Below are positions 1 to 12,133 of a stretch of 64,000 nt of DNA, piece after piece (the stretch's first letter is position 1; every line of letters starts with the position of its first letter). Both the position numbers and the translations under genes were made by a program. The notes under the pieces were generated by a model. The model saw only the letters and a program-made list of their open reading frames with translations, was not told the origin of the DNA and searched no databases. The stretch lies in the NCBI GenBank assembly GCA_029449235.1, contig JANATG010000001.1, positions 3,968,001 through 4,032,000 of the forward strand, given 5' to 3'. This DNA comes from Linnemannia schmuckeri. Lineage: Eukaryota; Mortierellomycota; Mortierellomycetes; Mortierellales; Mortierellaceae.

Positions 1-542
1 TCCTCAAAAGCATTTGTAATAGTCTCTTGGACCGCAATCAGGCCATCCTCGTCAGAGATGGCGACACCAAGGGGAGCAGGATCGAGAGAAGCAACATCAA
101 TGGGCAGCGTCTAATAGGAGTGTAACGCAAGTTTAGGAACAGTGTGTAGAGCGAAAAACAAACAACAATAACTCTGCATTCAAAAATATACCTTCATCAA
201 CGAACCGAGAGCATGCACCCTTTCTCCATCGATGGATGATGGACCACTATGTCCTTGCTCATGTAGTGGACTCTTCGCTGCTAAGGCAGTTATTCTGCGA
301 ACCTAAGGTAGCCGGAAAAAAAAGTGTTGGTATGAACTTGTTTGTCTAAATAAAGATTTACTAGAAATAAAGGATAACACGCACCTTACGTGGATCAATC
401 AATTCCTCCTCGGATTCCGTTTCTGTCTCTTCGTCAAAAGTGTCCGTATACTAATAGGATGAACGCAAAGGTTAGACAATGTCATAGACCGAATGTAACG
501 CGTCATTCCAAGTTTTCACGGTACAGTCAATACCTGGTTCAT
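1..542 (-). CDS. 5' exons of an unrecognised protein (runs off left edge)
   Basis: Four exons read in phase on the minus strand: 542-534 (only three codons, M-N-Q), 450-385, 302-192 and 110-1. Introns are 83, 82 and 81 bp, each with GT...AG ends, and every junction falls in phase 0. The start is the only ATG that keeps the frame open. The visible ~98 residues begin with an acidic stretch (rich in E, D, T), then a basic segment and a T-L-P-I-D motif. I do not recognise the family. The order acidic exon, then a P-L-x-x-Q exon, then an exon opening with T-L-P-I-D resembles the 5' exons of the MULE transposase at 39.7-40.2 kb, so this may be the 5' end of a related transposon gene. That link is inference. 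Confidence 0.55.
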
Positions 543-832
543 TGAGGGGGATGATGGGAAGGTTATGAAAAGAGTGGTGTAATGAGGTTGAAGGGTAACT
601 CAAGAAGTATTGTCACGTGATAACATTTGTTTACAATATATCTAAGCCTCATTTAGGATTATTTAAGTGTCCTCGATTTCATATGTGACTGTTGTGGCTT
701 AGATGTTGACACCAGGCACGGGACATCGAGCAACGTCTCAAGACAGCCCCGAGGTATCAGTGCCTTGCATGTCCCTTCCAGTCCGCTGAGTTACCTTCAA
801 ATCCTTCCTTCCTCAGCACTACATCCTACACC

Positions 833-1053
833 ATGTTTGGCGCATTGAAGATCGCATTCCACACACACCAGCCCATCTCGGCCTTCAAGAGGTACCGCGT
901 TCATCAGTTTAGTCTCAACACTCTGATAGTCTTCAAAGGATTCAAGAACAAAAAAAGAATTACATAAAAAGCACACTCTGGACCACAACAATCACCTCGA
1001 CAAACCACCATGGAAAGACGTACCAACTTGTTGGCAACGGCCGTGGTATTACT

Positions 1054-1097
<44 letters not shown>

Positions 1098-2204
1098 GGG
1101 TGGTGCGTACAAAAAAAACTCTTCAGGACATACTGTTTGACTCTCAGCAACTAATTGATTCCTTTGTGGCATGTGGCGTATAGCTTGACTCAGTCGACTC
1201 CTCGCGGCTTCCACGCCATGGCCCTCAGATTCGCTGAGCAAAAGAACACCATGAACCCCGTCAGACCCGAGCTCGGCGCTTCTTCTTTGTTCGGAGATGT
1301 TAGCGCACATGTCAATGAAGTCCCTGTTGAGCAGGGTGGAAAGGCAACAGTCAAGGAGGTATGACTTTCAGGACGAGATTTCCACTTGCAGTGGATACTC
1401 AAAAGGATCGATGCGGGACTTGAGACACTTCTTCAGGGCTTTTTTAACTGAAGTGCCTGTATGGACTGGACTGGAAAATTGACGGAGCGTGTGCACTTGA
1501 TGGCGTAGGCAAGCGGAACACTTGACTGATCCACGGAATTTCAGGGCGCTGTGTTTGACCATTGAGCAGTATGTAAGGTGCAGTGAGCTGCTTTTATACA
1601 TGATTCTAATACTTGACTTTATTTCTATTTCAACTCATTTTTAGTACCAATTCTCGACTGCCAACTTCAAGACAAGCACCAAGAAGTTGCGCCTTCTCGC
1701 CAACCAGATCAAAGGCCTTGATATTCAGAATGCCATCAATCAGATGGAGTTTTCTCAGAAGCGCCCTGGAAAGCGTGTTATGAATACCTTGGCCTTTGCC
1801 AGGACCAACGCCACCACACAGGAAAAGTACGCCATGGATGCCAGCAAGCTCTATGTCGGTAAGTGGTCCTTTTCATCTACCCTGTTTTGGCACTTTCCAA
1901 GTATGAATCAAATTTTAACTTGGTATGATATGGGCGATGTCTTTATGGGAGTATAGATCGTGCTTGGGTTGGAAAGGGTATCTACCATCGTCGCATCAAG
2001 ACCCACGCCCGTGGTAAATTCGGTGTAATGCACCACCCTACTGCACATCTCAAGTTCACCCTCAAGGAGCGTCAGTCCGAGAGCACGGAAGCTGGTCGTG
2101 CGATGAGGAGAAACATTCGCGGCTGGAAGCAGACCAAGAAGGTCTGGACGCCCTTGATCGAGGATAAGCCCATTTATAATCCCACTCGTACCTACAACTG
2201 GTAG
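833..2204 (+). CDS. MRPL22: Mitochondrial large-subunit ribosomal protein uL22m
   Basis: Exons 833-891, 1184-1358, 1645-1858 and 1957-2204 join in frame to 231 aa. The uL22 core starts around residue 80 with K-K-L-R-L-L-A-N-Q-I-K-G and continues with the family's A-I-N-Q-M-E-F-S and K-R-V-M-N-T-L-A-F-A-R-T-N-A helix. The C-terminal hairpin carries R-R-I-K-T-H-A-R-G-K-F-G, the rRNA-binding loop. The N-terminus is basic, lacks acids over its first 20 residues and contains aromatic and hydroxylated residues, as expected of a mitochondrial targeting peptide. Bacterial L22 is about 110 aa, so the extensions fit a mitochondrial form. Its role is in the mitoribosome large subunit, near the exit tunnel. 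Intron 1 is unusually long (292 bp) and carries a 40-A run. Confidence 0.88.
1055..1094 (+). repeat. 40-bp poly(A) tract inside MRPL22 intron 1
   Basis: An uninterrupted run of 40 adenines, 90 bp upstream of the intron's TATAG acceptor. Its length is likely to vary between copies or reads. Confidence 0.95.
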
Positions 2205-2635
2205 TCGACCTTTCTTTTGTAATTAGGACCGATCGAAACAAGTGTCCCCAGCATTTTTCTTTATTTTCTCGTCATGCCATAGAACAGTTCTTTTTTCCCT
2301 TCTTTTCTTTTGTCCTCTCCTTCTCTCTTCCCATTGTAATACATAAACCATTGACCATTGATTTTAAGATTGTAGCTGTCATTTTAACCAGGCTTGTTTC
2401 GTGTTAATCTCAGCTTTCCACTGTAGGCACTGAACACTATACATTGGAGGCGCGTCCGTTCCCCTGAAAAAAAAGAAGCTAAAAGAACATTTCGTTATCC
2501 CAATCGCTACCCTTAACTGCAACCCAGACAGATCAGCACCAGTACAAGGAGTCCCTTTGTCCCTTTGGCTTCTCTCACACATCCCTCATCACCTCCCTTC
2601 CTCTCACTTTCACCCATCCCCAACCTGTACACACA

Positions 2636-5147
2636 ATGTCGCGCCAACAGCAGATGATGGTAATACTTCTTGCACTCTATATCCGCCAATTGCATTGAAT
2701 GACACGTCTGCCCCCTCTCTCGTTAGAACATCAGCATGCTCGAGAGATCCGTCTCAGAAAACACTTGCTACATTCTAGCCTTCAACCTCGCCTTGCTCTG
2801 TGACGTTTACAGCCAAGGACAAAAACAAAAAAAGGAGATCTCCAGGAATCGGACCGCTTCATCACTACAACAACCACATTGTTGGACATGCAGTAAAGGC
2901 ACGGACACCAGTGGAGCTTGTGGTTGGCATTAGAAAAAGGAACAAGACCTTGCTTACAAGCGCGATGCGGGATAAAAACTGGCTGATCAGCTGTTACCCA
3001 TCGTCTTGATATTATCAATCGCGCCTCACCTCGTCTCGCCCCCAAATGGCCATTTGCTTGCCGCTTGCGCAAGTCTCTTTTTTCCACCAGATTTAAGAAA
3101 AAAAACGTCGCAGAAACGACACTACATTCTCGCAATGATATGTATTTCGCTTGACAAGAGCATTTTTTTAACCAGCACTTTATTCTCCCTATATCCCCGA
3201 CGCTTCTGCAGCAACCACAAATTATCCTTCTCAAAGATGGTACCGACTCTTCCCAGGGCAAGGGTCAGCTCTTGTCCAATATCAATGCCTGCTTGGCCGT
3301 CGTCGACACCGTCAGGACTACTCTCGGCCCCCGCGGCATGGACAAATTGATTGTTGATGAGAAGGGTACGTGTGTTACACCAACTGTCGAGATCTCTCGT
3401 GTCATAGATGGTGATTGTTACTCTCAGTTGTATTGCAAAGGGGACTCTCGAGTCGTTTCTTGACACAGTGTTTCTTCTTATGTTACTATGGCTGATTTTA
3501 TTATGGGACGAAAAAACAACAGGCACCGTTACAATCTCCAACGACGGCGCTACGATCATGAAGTTGCTTGATATTGTTCACCCTGCCGCCAAGACCCTTG
3601 TTGATATCGCCCGCTCTCAGGATGCTGAGGTCGGAGACGGAACCACTTCGGTCGTTTTGCTTGCAGGAGAGCTATTGAAGGAGATCCGCTCGTACGTGGA
3701 GGAGGGCGTCAACCCCCAAGTCATTATCAAGGGCTACCGTCGTGCAGCTCAGCTGGCTATCAACAAGGTCAAGGAGATCGCCGTCTCTGTCGAGAGAAAG
3801 GACGAGGCAGAGTTCCGTTCGCTACTCGAGAAGTGCGCCGCTACCGCCATGTCCTCAAAGTTGATTCACTCCCAGACAGAATTCTTCACAAAGATGGTCG
3901 TCGACGCCGTCCTGCACTTGGATCAGGAGGAGCTGGATGAAAACTTGATCGGAATGAAGAGAGTCACTGGAGGCGCTATGCAGGACTCGCTTTTGGTTGA
4001 CGGTGTTGCTTTCAAGAAGACCTTCTCCTACGCCGGATTCGAACAGCAGCCCAAGAGCTTTAAGAACCCCAAGGTCTTGTCCTTGAACGTCGAGTTGGAG
4101 TTGAAGGCCGAGAGAGACAACGCCGAAGTCCGCGTCGAGGCTGTCGATGTAAGTGTTGATGACTTCTTTCCTTGATAATATGAAATATCTTCTTACATGG
4201 AAATGATATACATTGAAACACAGTCCTAACAAACTCTCTTTCTGCACTCTATTCCACTGGGATAACATGTTTGATTACGACTTTCACAGGAGTACCAAAA
4301 GATTGTCGATGCGGAATGGAAGATCATCTACGACAAACTGGAGGCAATTGTTGCCACTGGCGCCAAGGTTGTCTTGTCCAAGTTACCCATCGGAGATTTG
4401 GCCACCCAGTACTTTGCCGACCGTGACATTTTCTGCGCTGGACGCGTCCCCGCTGGCGATTTGAACCGTGTTGTCCAGGCTGTCGGAGGATCTATTCAAT
4501 CCACCTGTACAGATATCGAGGAGAAGCACTTGGGTGTTTGCGAGACCTTTGAGGAGAAGCAGATTGGAGGAGAGCGTTTCAACTTTTTTCAGGGCTGCGC
4601 TCAGGCCAAGACCTGCACTTTGATTTTGAGAGGAGGTGCTGAGCAGTTCATTGCTGAGGTCGAGAGATCGTTGCACGATGCCATTATGATTGTCCGCAGG
4701 GCAATCAAGAACTCGTTGGTCGTTGCAGGAGGTGGAGCTACCGAGATGGAGGTTTCCAAGTACCTCCGCGACCACTCCAAGACCATTGCCGGAAAGCAGC
4801 AGTTGATTGTTGGGGCTTTTGCCAAGGCCCTCGAGGTCATCCCCCGCCAGCTTTGCGACAATGCCGGTTTCGATGCCACTGATATTTTGAACAAGTTGAG
4901 GATGAAGCACGCTGACGGCGAGATGTGGTGCGGTGTTGATATTGAGTCCGAGTCGATTGCAGATAACATGAAGGCTTTCGTCTGGGAGCCCGCACTGGTC
5001 AAAACCAACGCCATGGCTGCTGCCACCGAGGCTGCCTGCTTGATCTTGTCTGTTGACGAGACTGTCAAGAGTCCCCAGAGTTCCAACCCAGCCGCCAATG
5101 CTCGCGGAGCGCCCCGTGGCCGTGGTCGCGGTGTCCCTCGCCGTTAA
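2636..5147 (+). CDS. CCT7: T-complex protein 1 subunit eta (cytosolic chaperonin CCT7)
   Basis: Exons 2636-2659 (eight codons), 3212-3365, 3523-4148 and 4290-5147 join in frame to 553 aa; human CCT7 is about 543. Group II chaperonin signatures are in order: T-T-L-G-P-R-G-M-D-K-L near residue 45, T-I-S-N-D-G-A-T-I-M-K, G-D-G-T-T-S-V near residue 97, and G-G-G-A-T-E-M-E in the C-terminal half. N-terminal Q-P-Q-I-I-L-L-K-D-G-T-D and S-N-I-N-A-C mark the eta subunit. The C-terminus ends in an RG-rich tail. CCT7 is one of eight paralogous subunits of the ATP-driven TRiC ring that folds actin and tubulin. The first intron is long (552 bp) after a minimal coding exon. Confidence 0.95.
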
Positions 5148-5421
5148 TTCGTTGAGGAGGAAGAACGAGCAAAGATCACGTCGTGGAGAATATTGCGAGG
5201 AAAGCGCTTCTGTAAAACGTGTGTTGGTTGCTGGAGACTGCTGGATCTTGCGAGTCATGGAAAGGAATTGTCAAGAAGGCATCGTTCACGTGATCATGTG
5301 ACAAATAAAGAGGCTTTCACCAGAGGTGAGCAGTGGATTCGCTTTGTTCTGTGCTTTCATTCATTCCATTCTTTCATTCACACACGCACAACTGCCAAGA
5401 CAGCAACCAAGATCACTCACC

Positions 5422-6001
5422 ATGCGCCTTATCAAGCAGAACGATGACGACCTCGCCGCAGAGGAGGCTATGCGAGGAGGCGCGATTGGCGCTTTGAAGT
5501 ATTGCACTGTGGCTCTTTTCACCGGAGGTGTTCTCAATGCCACCTGGCCGAAGTTCAGAGCCGTCAGACCCCCACAGAAGGTACATTGAACTTTCGTATC
5601 TGGCGAACCAAAAGAGTGCATGCTTCTGTTCGTCGGCTCTCTTTTTCTGTGCGCATGTTAATGAGAGACAGGTGTGCAGCAGTTAACATATTTGACACAC
5701 TATAAAATGATAGATGTGGTTGATGGTAGCAGCATTCTTGGGAGGATTTGGCAATGGATCGGACACGGCGTTTACCAACTTCGAGCGCCGGGATCGCGAG
5801 ATACAGATCCGTGTTGCCAACCAGCGTCGCCACGATATCCTCTACGGCAACTCTGACGAGAAGCAGGCAGCTGCGGCATCTCTGTCGACTCCCTCTTCTT
5901 CTTCTTCTTCTTCTTCTTCTTCTTCTTCTTCCTCTCCCTCTCCCCCTCCCTCTTCCTCGTCTCCCTCTTCTTCATCTTCTTCCTCTTCTCCCTCAGCGTA
6001 G
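5422..6001 (+). CDS. HIG1/Rcf3-like mitochondrial inner-membrane protein with poly-Ser tail
   Basis: Exons 5422-5580 and 5714-6001 give 148 aa. The N-terminal half has a short helical segment with M-R-G-G-A-I-G-A-L-K-Y followed by two hydrophobic spans (about residues 20-45 and 53-70) separated by W-P-K-F-R-A-V-R-P-P. This hairpin layout, with a charged F-E-R-R-D-R-E-I-Q tail, resembles the fungal family that includes yeast Rcf3 (HIG1-type respiratory supercomplex factors). Similarity was judged by eye from layout and a few motifs, so the family call is moderate. The last ~40 residues are almost all serine and proline, coded by an uninterrupted TCT microsatellite then TCC/CCT runs. This may be a recent expansion absent from orthologues. 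Confidence 0.6.
5894..5934 (+). repeat. (TCT)n trinucleotide repeat coding poly-serine
   Basis: About 13-14 uninterrupted TCT/TTC units followed by a looser CT-rich stretch to 5995. It lies at the 3' end of the HIG1-like reading frame and encodes its serine tail. Confidence 0.9.
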
Positions 6002-6325
6002 CTTAATAAAACATGCTGTCTTTCCTTTCTCTCTCTATGCGAGTGTATGTCTGCAAGCAAGTGCGTGTGAGACAGGTGTCCTACTGCCCAGTCTCGCCAT
6101 GCTAAGCCACACTTTTCCCAATTTTGTTTTTGTCCTCCGACTGTCCTGTTGGAGCGACAAGAAATTCGACGTTCGTGGGCTGCATTGAAAAAACACTCTC
6201 ACCCACGCTCACTCCTCATGTACCAGAGCAGCACCATTCTCTCATCGTCCCTTCCTCAGCCTTTCTTGGTCTAATCAAGACAACGCCCCCTTCTAATACT
6301 CCTTACCTCCTTCCCCTCAGCCGTC

Positions 6326-9300
6326 ATGAACGAGTCCTACTCAGGACCACTCCAGCCAGTCCTTGACGCCAGGACAACAACAACAACAACAACAACAACA
6401 ACAGCAACAGCCACACCCAAGGAGCCTGCGAGGGACACCCCAGACAAAGACAATGACGCAGCACCCACTACAGCCTCCACTACGCTCACAAAAACTACGA
6501 CCATCACCGCGTCCTTTACCGTTCCTGCCGTGGCGAAACCCCTACCCACGCCTGCACTACCATTCCAGTCTGCCCGCGCGTCAGAGTCCCTTTACTCCAG
6601 CAGCTACTCTGGCGCCTCAGCCTTCGGGAGAACCCCAGTCGCACGTTCAGGAGCTGCTGCAGCAGCATCTGCAGCAGCGTTACAGTTGCAGCGAGAGCTG
6701 GATTTGCAACACGAAATCCTCGGTCGGAAACCTCAGTTGGCCCAAGACATTGTCCCCAAGGAACCTTCCAATCCACCCACATTTCGTGACTACGGTGCCA
6801 CAAGAGACTGGAGGAGAGAGCAGAGTCGAGACCGCCGAGACCGCTCCAAGGAGCGAGGACGTGAACGGGACAGAGATCGCTATTCCAGGAATCGATACGA
6901 CAGATCCAAGGACAGGGAGAGAGACCGTGGACGTCACCGTGACAGATATAGTCGAGAACGGAGCCATGAAAGGGAACATGACCGCGATCGCGACTACAGA
7001 CACGAACGGGGCTATAGAAGCGATTACCGCTACCATGCAGATCACTCGGCCGACCGCGATTATCGAGGCTACAGACAAGAGAGACACGATCGACCCTACC
7101 GCGACAACAAGGACCACGACGGCAGACCAACCCACAGAGAGTACGATTTTGATGACAGTGGTGGCGGCGGTGGGGGTCGCTCTGGGACCACTAATCGTTA
7201 TAATGCTGCTGCTGCAGCAGAGGTCGAGCGGGACCGTGGTCATGTCACCGGTCAATGGCATGAAGGAGAAGACGATGGCGATTCGCATTCGACAAAAGGT
7301 CATGATCGCCCATCGAGGGACTATGATTACGATAGGGAGCGGGGACGTGGACGTGAACGAGATCGTGAACGTGATCGCTACCGAAACTGGGATAGGAGTA
7401 GAGGATACGATTATGGGGGCGACAAGTATGGGGTTAATCAAGAGTGGGAAGAGCGAGACCGTGCGCCACGGGATAGAGACCTGGACTTGGATAAAACAGC
7501 AGTCGTTGACGATCTTGACCTGTATCGGCCCCTTCATCGTCCCGGTCGCGACCATTCTCTGCCTCAACGGCCCTTCACCATTGGCACAGCATCAAGCGAC
7601 AACATCAATGGCGCGTCCGGTGTGGATCTCGCTGTTTCAACTACTGCTACCTCTGCCAACGGATCACCACGCATTCCCGTGATGCCCATTGACACCGTCG
7701 CTGCAACGACGACAGGCTCAGCAGCAACGACCCCCGGAGCACACCCACTGGATACAACAAAAGTAGAACTAGGAAACATGCAAACTTTTTCGACAGTGGC
7801 TCGACCTCGAGGAGCAGTGGAATCAACGAGCCAACTTGGTCAGTCTTTGGGTGCATTCATGGAACCAGCACCCTCGAGTACTACTATGGTGTCAGATCAG
7901 GCGCCCATTCTTCCACGACCACCCCAACCTCTTCATATACATGCGGTAACAGCTCAAGCGAATGTCTCAGCAGCGGCACAGATACCTGTTCGTACGCCTA
8001 CGACGGTTCAGTCTCAGGTTGCTCGTGACATCTCAATCTCACCAGTAAATGGGCATTTACCGCCACCACCGCCCCCGCCGCCTGTTGCATCACATGGCTA
8101 TGCCCTCCAGACAGCACCCCCGTCATCGGCAACAGGATCCTTAGTAGACAGTGCGTATCCTCCCCCAACCTCAGGCAACCAGCCCCCACCACCTCGTAGA
8201 TCTACTGCCGACGATGACTATTATGGATCGCATGGGCACTACTATCGCCACTCTAGGTCCTCCAATTACAGAGAAGGATGGCATCCGTCTGAAGCAGATC
8301 ACCGTTATGAGAGTCGGCGTTCTCACGGTCGATGGTACTCGCAGTATCCTTCCGATTATGATAGACACAGTCGGGCGCCTTCACCTCGCGTACGCGATCG
8401 CTACGAATACTTGCACCATGATAGCGCCAGTCAAAGGATTGCGGGAGCGGACGCGAACTATGGAGTATCAGGACACCAAGATGTCCAGGGGACTCATCCA
8501 GAGTCCAGACATTCGCCTAACATGGAACAACACCCTATGCCTGTCAACAACGGAGCATATTCAGTTGACCCTGCGATGTTGCATGGACCTCCCACCCCAG
8601 TTGCCCCAGTTGTCCCAGTTGTCCCAGTTCCGAAAGGAGAAGATCTGTATGAACGTGTTGGCCAAGTTGGCGAGGGAACATATGGGTAAGCAAACACACT
8701 TGGACTAGCTTTGTGAGATTTTTTGTGGTAATTCCCAGGTAGCTAACTTTTTAGTTTTCGCTTTTTTTTCTCCCAATGTATAGTAAGGTGTACAAGGCAA
8801 AGAACAAGCAGACAGGGGTGTATGTTGCCCTTAAAAGGATCCGCATGGAGGCTGAAAAGGACGGTGTAAGTTATGGCCATAGAGCATCATTTAATATTGT
8901 CAGGAAAGCTGGGGACGATGCAAATCGTGTTTGAGCAATGAACGCTTACGTTCCACTGACCTGTGTTTATTTCTTAATTCGAGATAGTTTCCTATTACTG
9001 CCATGCGGGAAATCAAACTGCTGCAGTCGTTGAACCATCCGCATGTCATCAGTTTGAAGGAGCTTATGGTTTCCAAAGGCGCGGTCTACATGGTGTTCGA
9101 ATACATGGACTACGATTTGACAGGAATTTTGGCACATCCGAACCTCAAGTTCCGGCCGGAGCATATCAAGTGCCTTATGAAGCAACTACTTGAAGGCCTT
9201 GGCTTTCTGCACCACAAAGGTGTTCTCCATCGGGACATCAAAGGTAGTGCTTCTTGACCTGTTCACTGCTCATTGTTTTTTATCTATATTTCATCCGCCT

Positions 9301-11841
9301 AGCCCAAATGTAGATTCCCAGTGTACTTACAGAAATTCTGCCCATTACATTTGCAGGATCAAATCTACTCGTCAACAAGCAGGGCGAGCTGAAGCTGGCG
9401 GATTTTGGACTTGCGCGTGTGTTCCAGAAGAAGACTAAAAGGGACTATACCAATCGTGTTATCACACTCTGGTATCGGCCTCCGGAGCTCATTCTTGGGG
9501 CTACAGGATATGGACCGGAGGTTGACATGTGGAGCGCAGGGTGTATCATGGTTGAGCTTTTCACCCGGAGGCCAATCTTCCAAGGACACAATGAGATCAC
9601 ACAACTGGAGAACATCTGGAAGATCATGGGCACTCCACAAAAGGAGGCCTGGCCAGGCGTTGATCAGCTCCCTTGGTACGAGTTGATCAAGCATTTGAAC
9701 ACTGAGAGCAGGATCTCCAAGTTCAGAGAGATGTATGGAAAACTCATGAGCCCAGCCGCACTCGATCTTGCAGAGGCTCTACTCAGTCTAAACCCGAAGC
9801 GCCGACCCACCGCCGTTGAGGCACTAAACTGCTTTGCCTACTTTACTGAAGAGGAGCCTGCGCCATGCCTACCAGAAGAGTGAGTTATGACTGCATATAT
9901 AGTGGTATCTTTGACTACCATATGTGCTCCGTGGAATTGCAGACTTACTGTGCCCTTCTGTACTCTTTAATGTTCAATGAATTTAGATTGCCTAAAATTG
10001 ATGGTGACTGGCACGAGTACGAATCTAAGCAAAGAAGAAAGGCGAACGCAAAACCCAGGCAAGCTCACCCGCCACCTCCCCCTCAGCATCCTCAATATCA
10101 CTCACGACAGCAAAGCGAGGCCGACCAACAAGACCGACCAGAGGTGGACAGATCAGACGAGCCCCGACCGATTACTACTAAGAAGCAAAATCCAGAAGGT
10201 GCCTTTCATCCCCTGGCCTTGCATTCGGCGACTGACTCGACTGCCGCAGGATTAGAAGCCCAAACGGGAGCCGACCAAACTATTGCTTCCGACCAGGACT
10301 CGGACGTTGTGATGATTGCGCCACTGAAAGTAGCCGATATCATTATTGCTCCTCCTGCAGTATCACCGTCCTATCTGCCTTATTCGTCTGCTCCTGCAAC
10401 ACAGACACCTGCTCCACGACACCCAGCTGATCCTATCTCGACTGACCATCGTGGCCCTGTTCCTCAGCCACCGTTGCCTCCACCCCCTCTTCCTGCTCCA
10501 CATATGTTTGGCGACCAATCCTTGCCAGAGCGTAGATATTCGAGCGAACTGGGCTCCACTGTCCAGACGAACGGAGCCCCTCCACCGCATCGATATGCAG
10601 ACACTGCTGCCCAGTTGGAGTCTTCTAGGACAGATTCTTTGTCTCACCAGCCTGTCGCCGGAGCCGTTCAAATTCCAACCCATGCAACCGAACCAGTATA
10701 CATGTCTGACCCTCATCGAAACTCGTTGGGAGGCGACGATCAACATAGAGCACAGGAGAATGCAGGTCATGGGTATGACTACTATCACCGCAACCGGCAC
10801 TATGACTATACCAGGGACCGAGAACGTGACAGGGACAGGGAACGCGATCGCGAGAGATACCGTGACTACGGACGAAGACGTGACTACCGAGGTCGCGAAT
10901 GGTCTAGAGACCGCGATAGGGAGAGAGGTGTAGGACGGGACCGTGAGAGGGATCGAGAGTATGATCGGTACCGCGAACGTTCTGGAAGAGACTATGATAG
11001 GGATCGTGGACGTGAGAGGAGCTATGACGATGATGAATACTACTACCGGGATCGCGTCCGAGGAGGTGGTGGAGGAGGAAGTGTTGGTATCGGCAGTGGT
11101 GGAAGTGGAGCAGCTGGTGGTGGTGGAGGTGGAGAAGGCGAAAGAGAGTTCTCCGATGTTCGAAGTGGCGGTAGGGAGCGTGATTATGATCGCGATCGGG
11201 AGAGAGAAAGGGATCGTGAGCGAGGAGACCGAGACCGTGAACGAGAACGTGAGTATGCAGACTATGAACGAGACAGAGAACGAGATCGTGAACGCGACCG
11301 AGAACGAGACCGTGAGCGAGGCGAGCGTGGTCCTGGGCGAGATAGAGACTTTGCTGCGTCTGTAACCGGAGTCGAAGGTGGCCGCGAAATGGAGAGAAGT
11401 CGTGTGTATGAGCGGGACCGGGACATGGACTATGATTTGCTGCAAGACAATGGCGCGACACTACAACGGCACTTAACGGACTCGCACTCTCAAGTACCAC
11501 ATCATGGCTTGCATCATAGTCAGCAGCATGGCCAGCAGCACGGCCGTCGACGAGAGCGGTCAGAGGGAGAGGCTGATGAGGATTATGACCGGGAGCGAGA
11601 ACGAGAGCAACGAGAGCGATATCGAGGGAGGGAGAGGGAGAGGGAGAGAGACAAAGAGAGACAGAGAGACATGGTAGGAGAGTATGATGGGGTGGAGCGG
11701 GTTGTTATGGATGTTCAGGGGGGTGGTCGACTAGATCGTCGGCAGGAGTTCCCTCCTCCACCGAAGAAGCTGAAGCTGTCGACAGACTCTTCGTCGCTGT
11801 CGTCTCCGTCGACGACGACGACGCTGTCCTCGCTGACCTGA
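6326..11841 (+). CDS. CTK1: CTD kinase of the CTK1/CDK12 type with long RD/RE-rich arms
   Basis: Exons 6326-8685, 8784-8865, 8988-9243, 9357-9879 and 9987-11841 join in frame to 1691 aa. The kinase domain spans about residues 775-1065: G-E-G-T-Y-G loop, V-A-L-K-R-I-R lysine, P-I-T-A-M-R-E cyclin-binding helix, H-R-D-I-K-G-S-N catalytic loop, D-F-G-L-A-R and a T-loop R-D-Y-T-N-R-V-I-T-L-W-Y-R-P-P-E-L. PITA[IMV]RE is typical of the CDK12/13/Ctk1 branch, which phosphorylates RNA polymerase II CTD serine 2 with a cyclin K partner. The first ~770 residues hold a poly-Thr run, Arg-Asp/Arg-Glu repeats and proline-rich segments. The ~615-residue C-terminal tail has an even denser R-D-R-E-R-D block, as in CDK12 RS-like domains. 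It is much larger than yeast Ctk1 (~530 aa). The start is the first ATG after the CT-rich leader. Confidence 0.9.
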
Positions 11842-12133
11842 GATATCACACATTTTCTTTCAGCCGCGAATGAATGACGTTCTCTCTTTTTCCCTCTGCC
11901 TTTTTTTTTTTCTTTCCTCCTGGTGCACTGCCCTTCCATCTTCCATCCTCTATCCTCCATCCTCCATTCACCATTCTCCATTTTCCATCTTCCACCCTTC
12001 ACCCCCTTCTTCCTCTTCCTTGAGATCATTCCTCTTACACTCGCGCTCACACTTCCCCCTGCACTCCTCCACTCCCGTTCCATCGACGACAACAACAACA
12101 ACCAGTCATCACACATCAACACGGGCTGCTTCC

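Noticed and set aside
4383..5258. 291-aa minus-strand frame opposite CCT7
   Set aside because: It lies entirely over a highly conserved CCT7 exon, and the frame is open because of codon bias.
6337..7567. Long minus-strand and alternate-frame open readings across the CTK1 N-terminal exon
   Set aside because: They are shadows of Arg/Asp-rich repeats that lack stops in several frames; no domain, start context or splice logic.
10363..11500. 360-aa and 198-aa minus-strand frames opposite the CTK1 C-terminus
   Set aside because: These mirror the RD/RE repeats (giving S/V/T-rich and H/L-rich strings) and have no independent support.
11870..12133. In-frame upstream ATG that would extend the RhoGEF by 88 residues
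   Set aside because: The extension is coded by a CT-rich leader typical of a promoter/5' UTR, and it begins only 29 bp after the CTK1 stop; ATG 12134 starts a sensible sequence.
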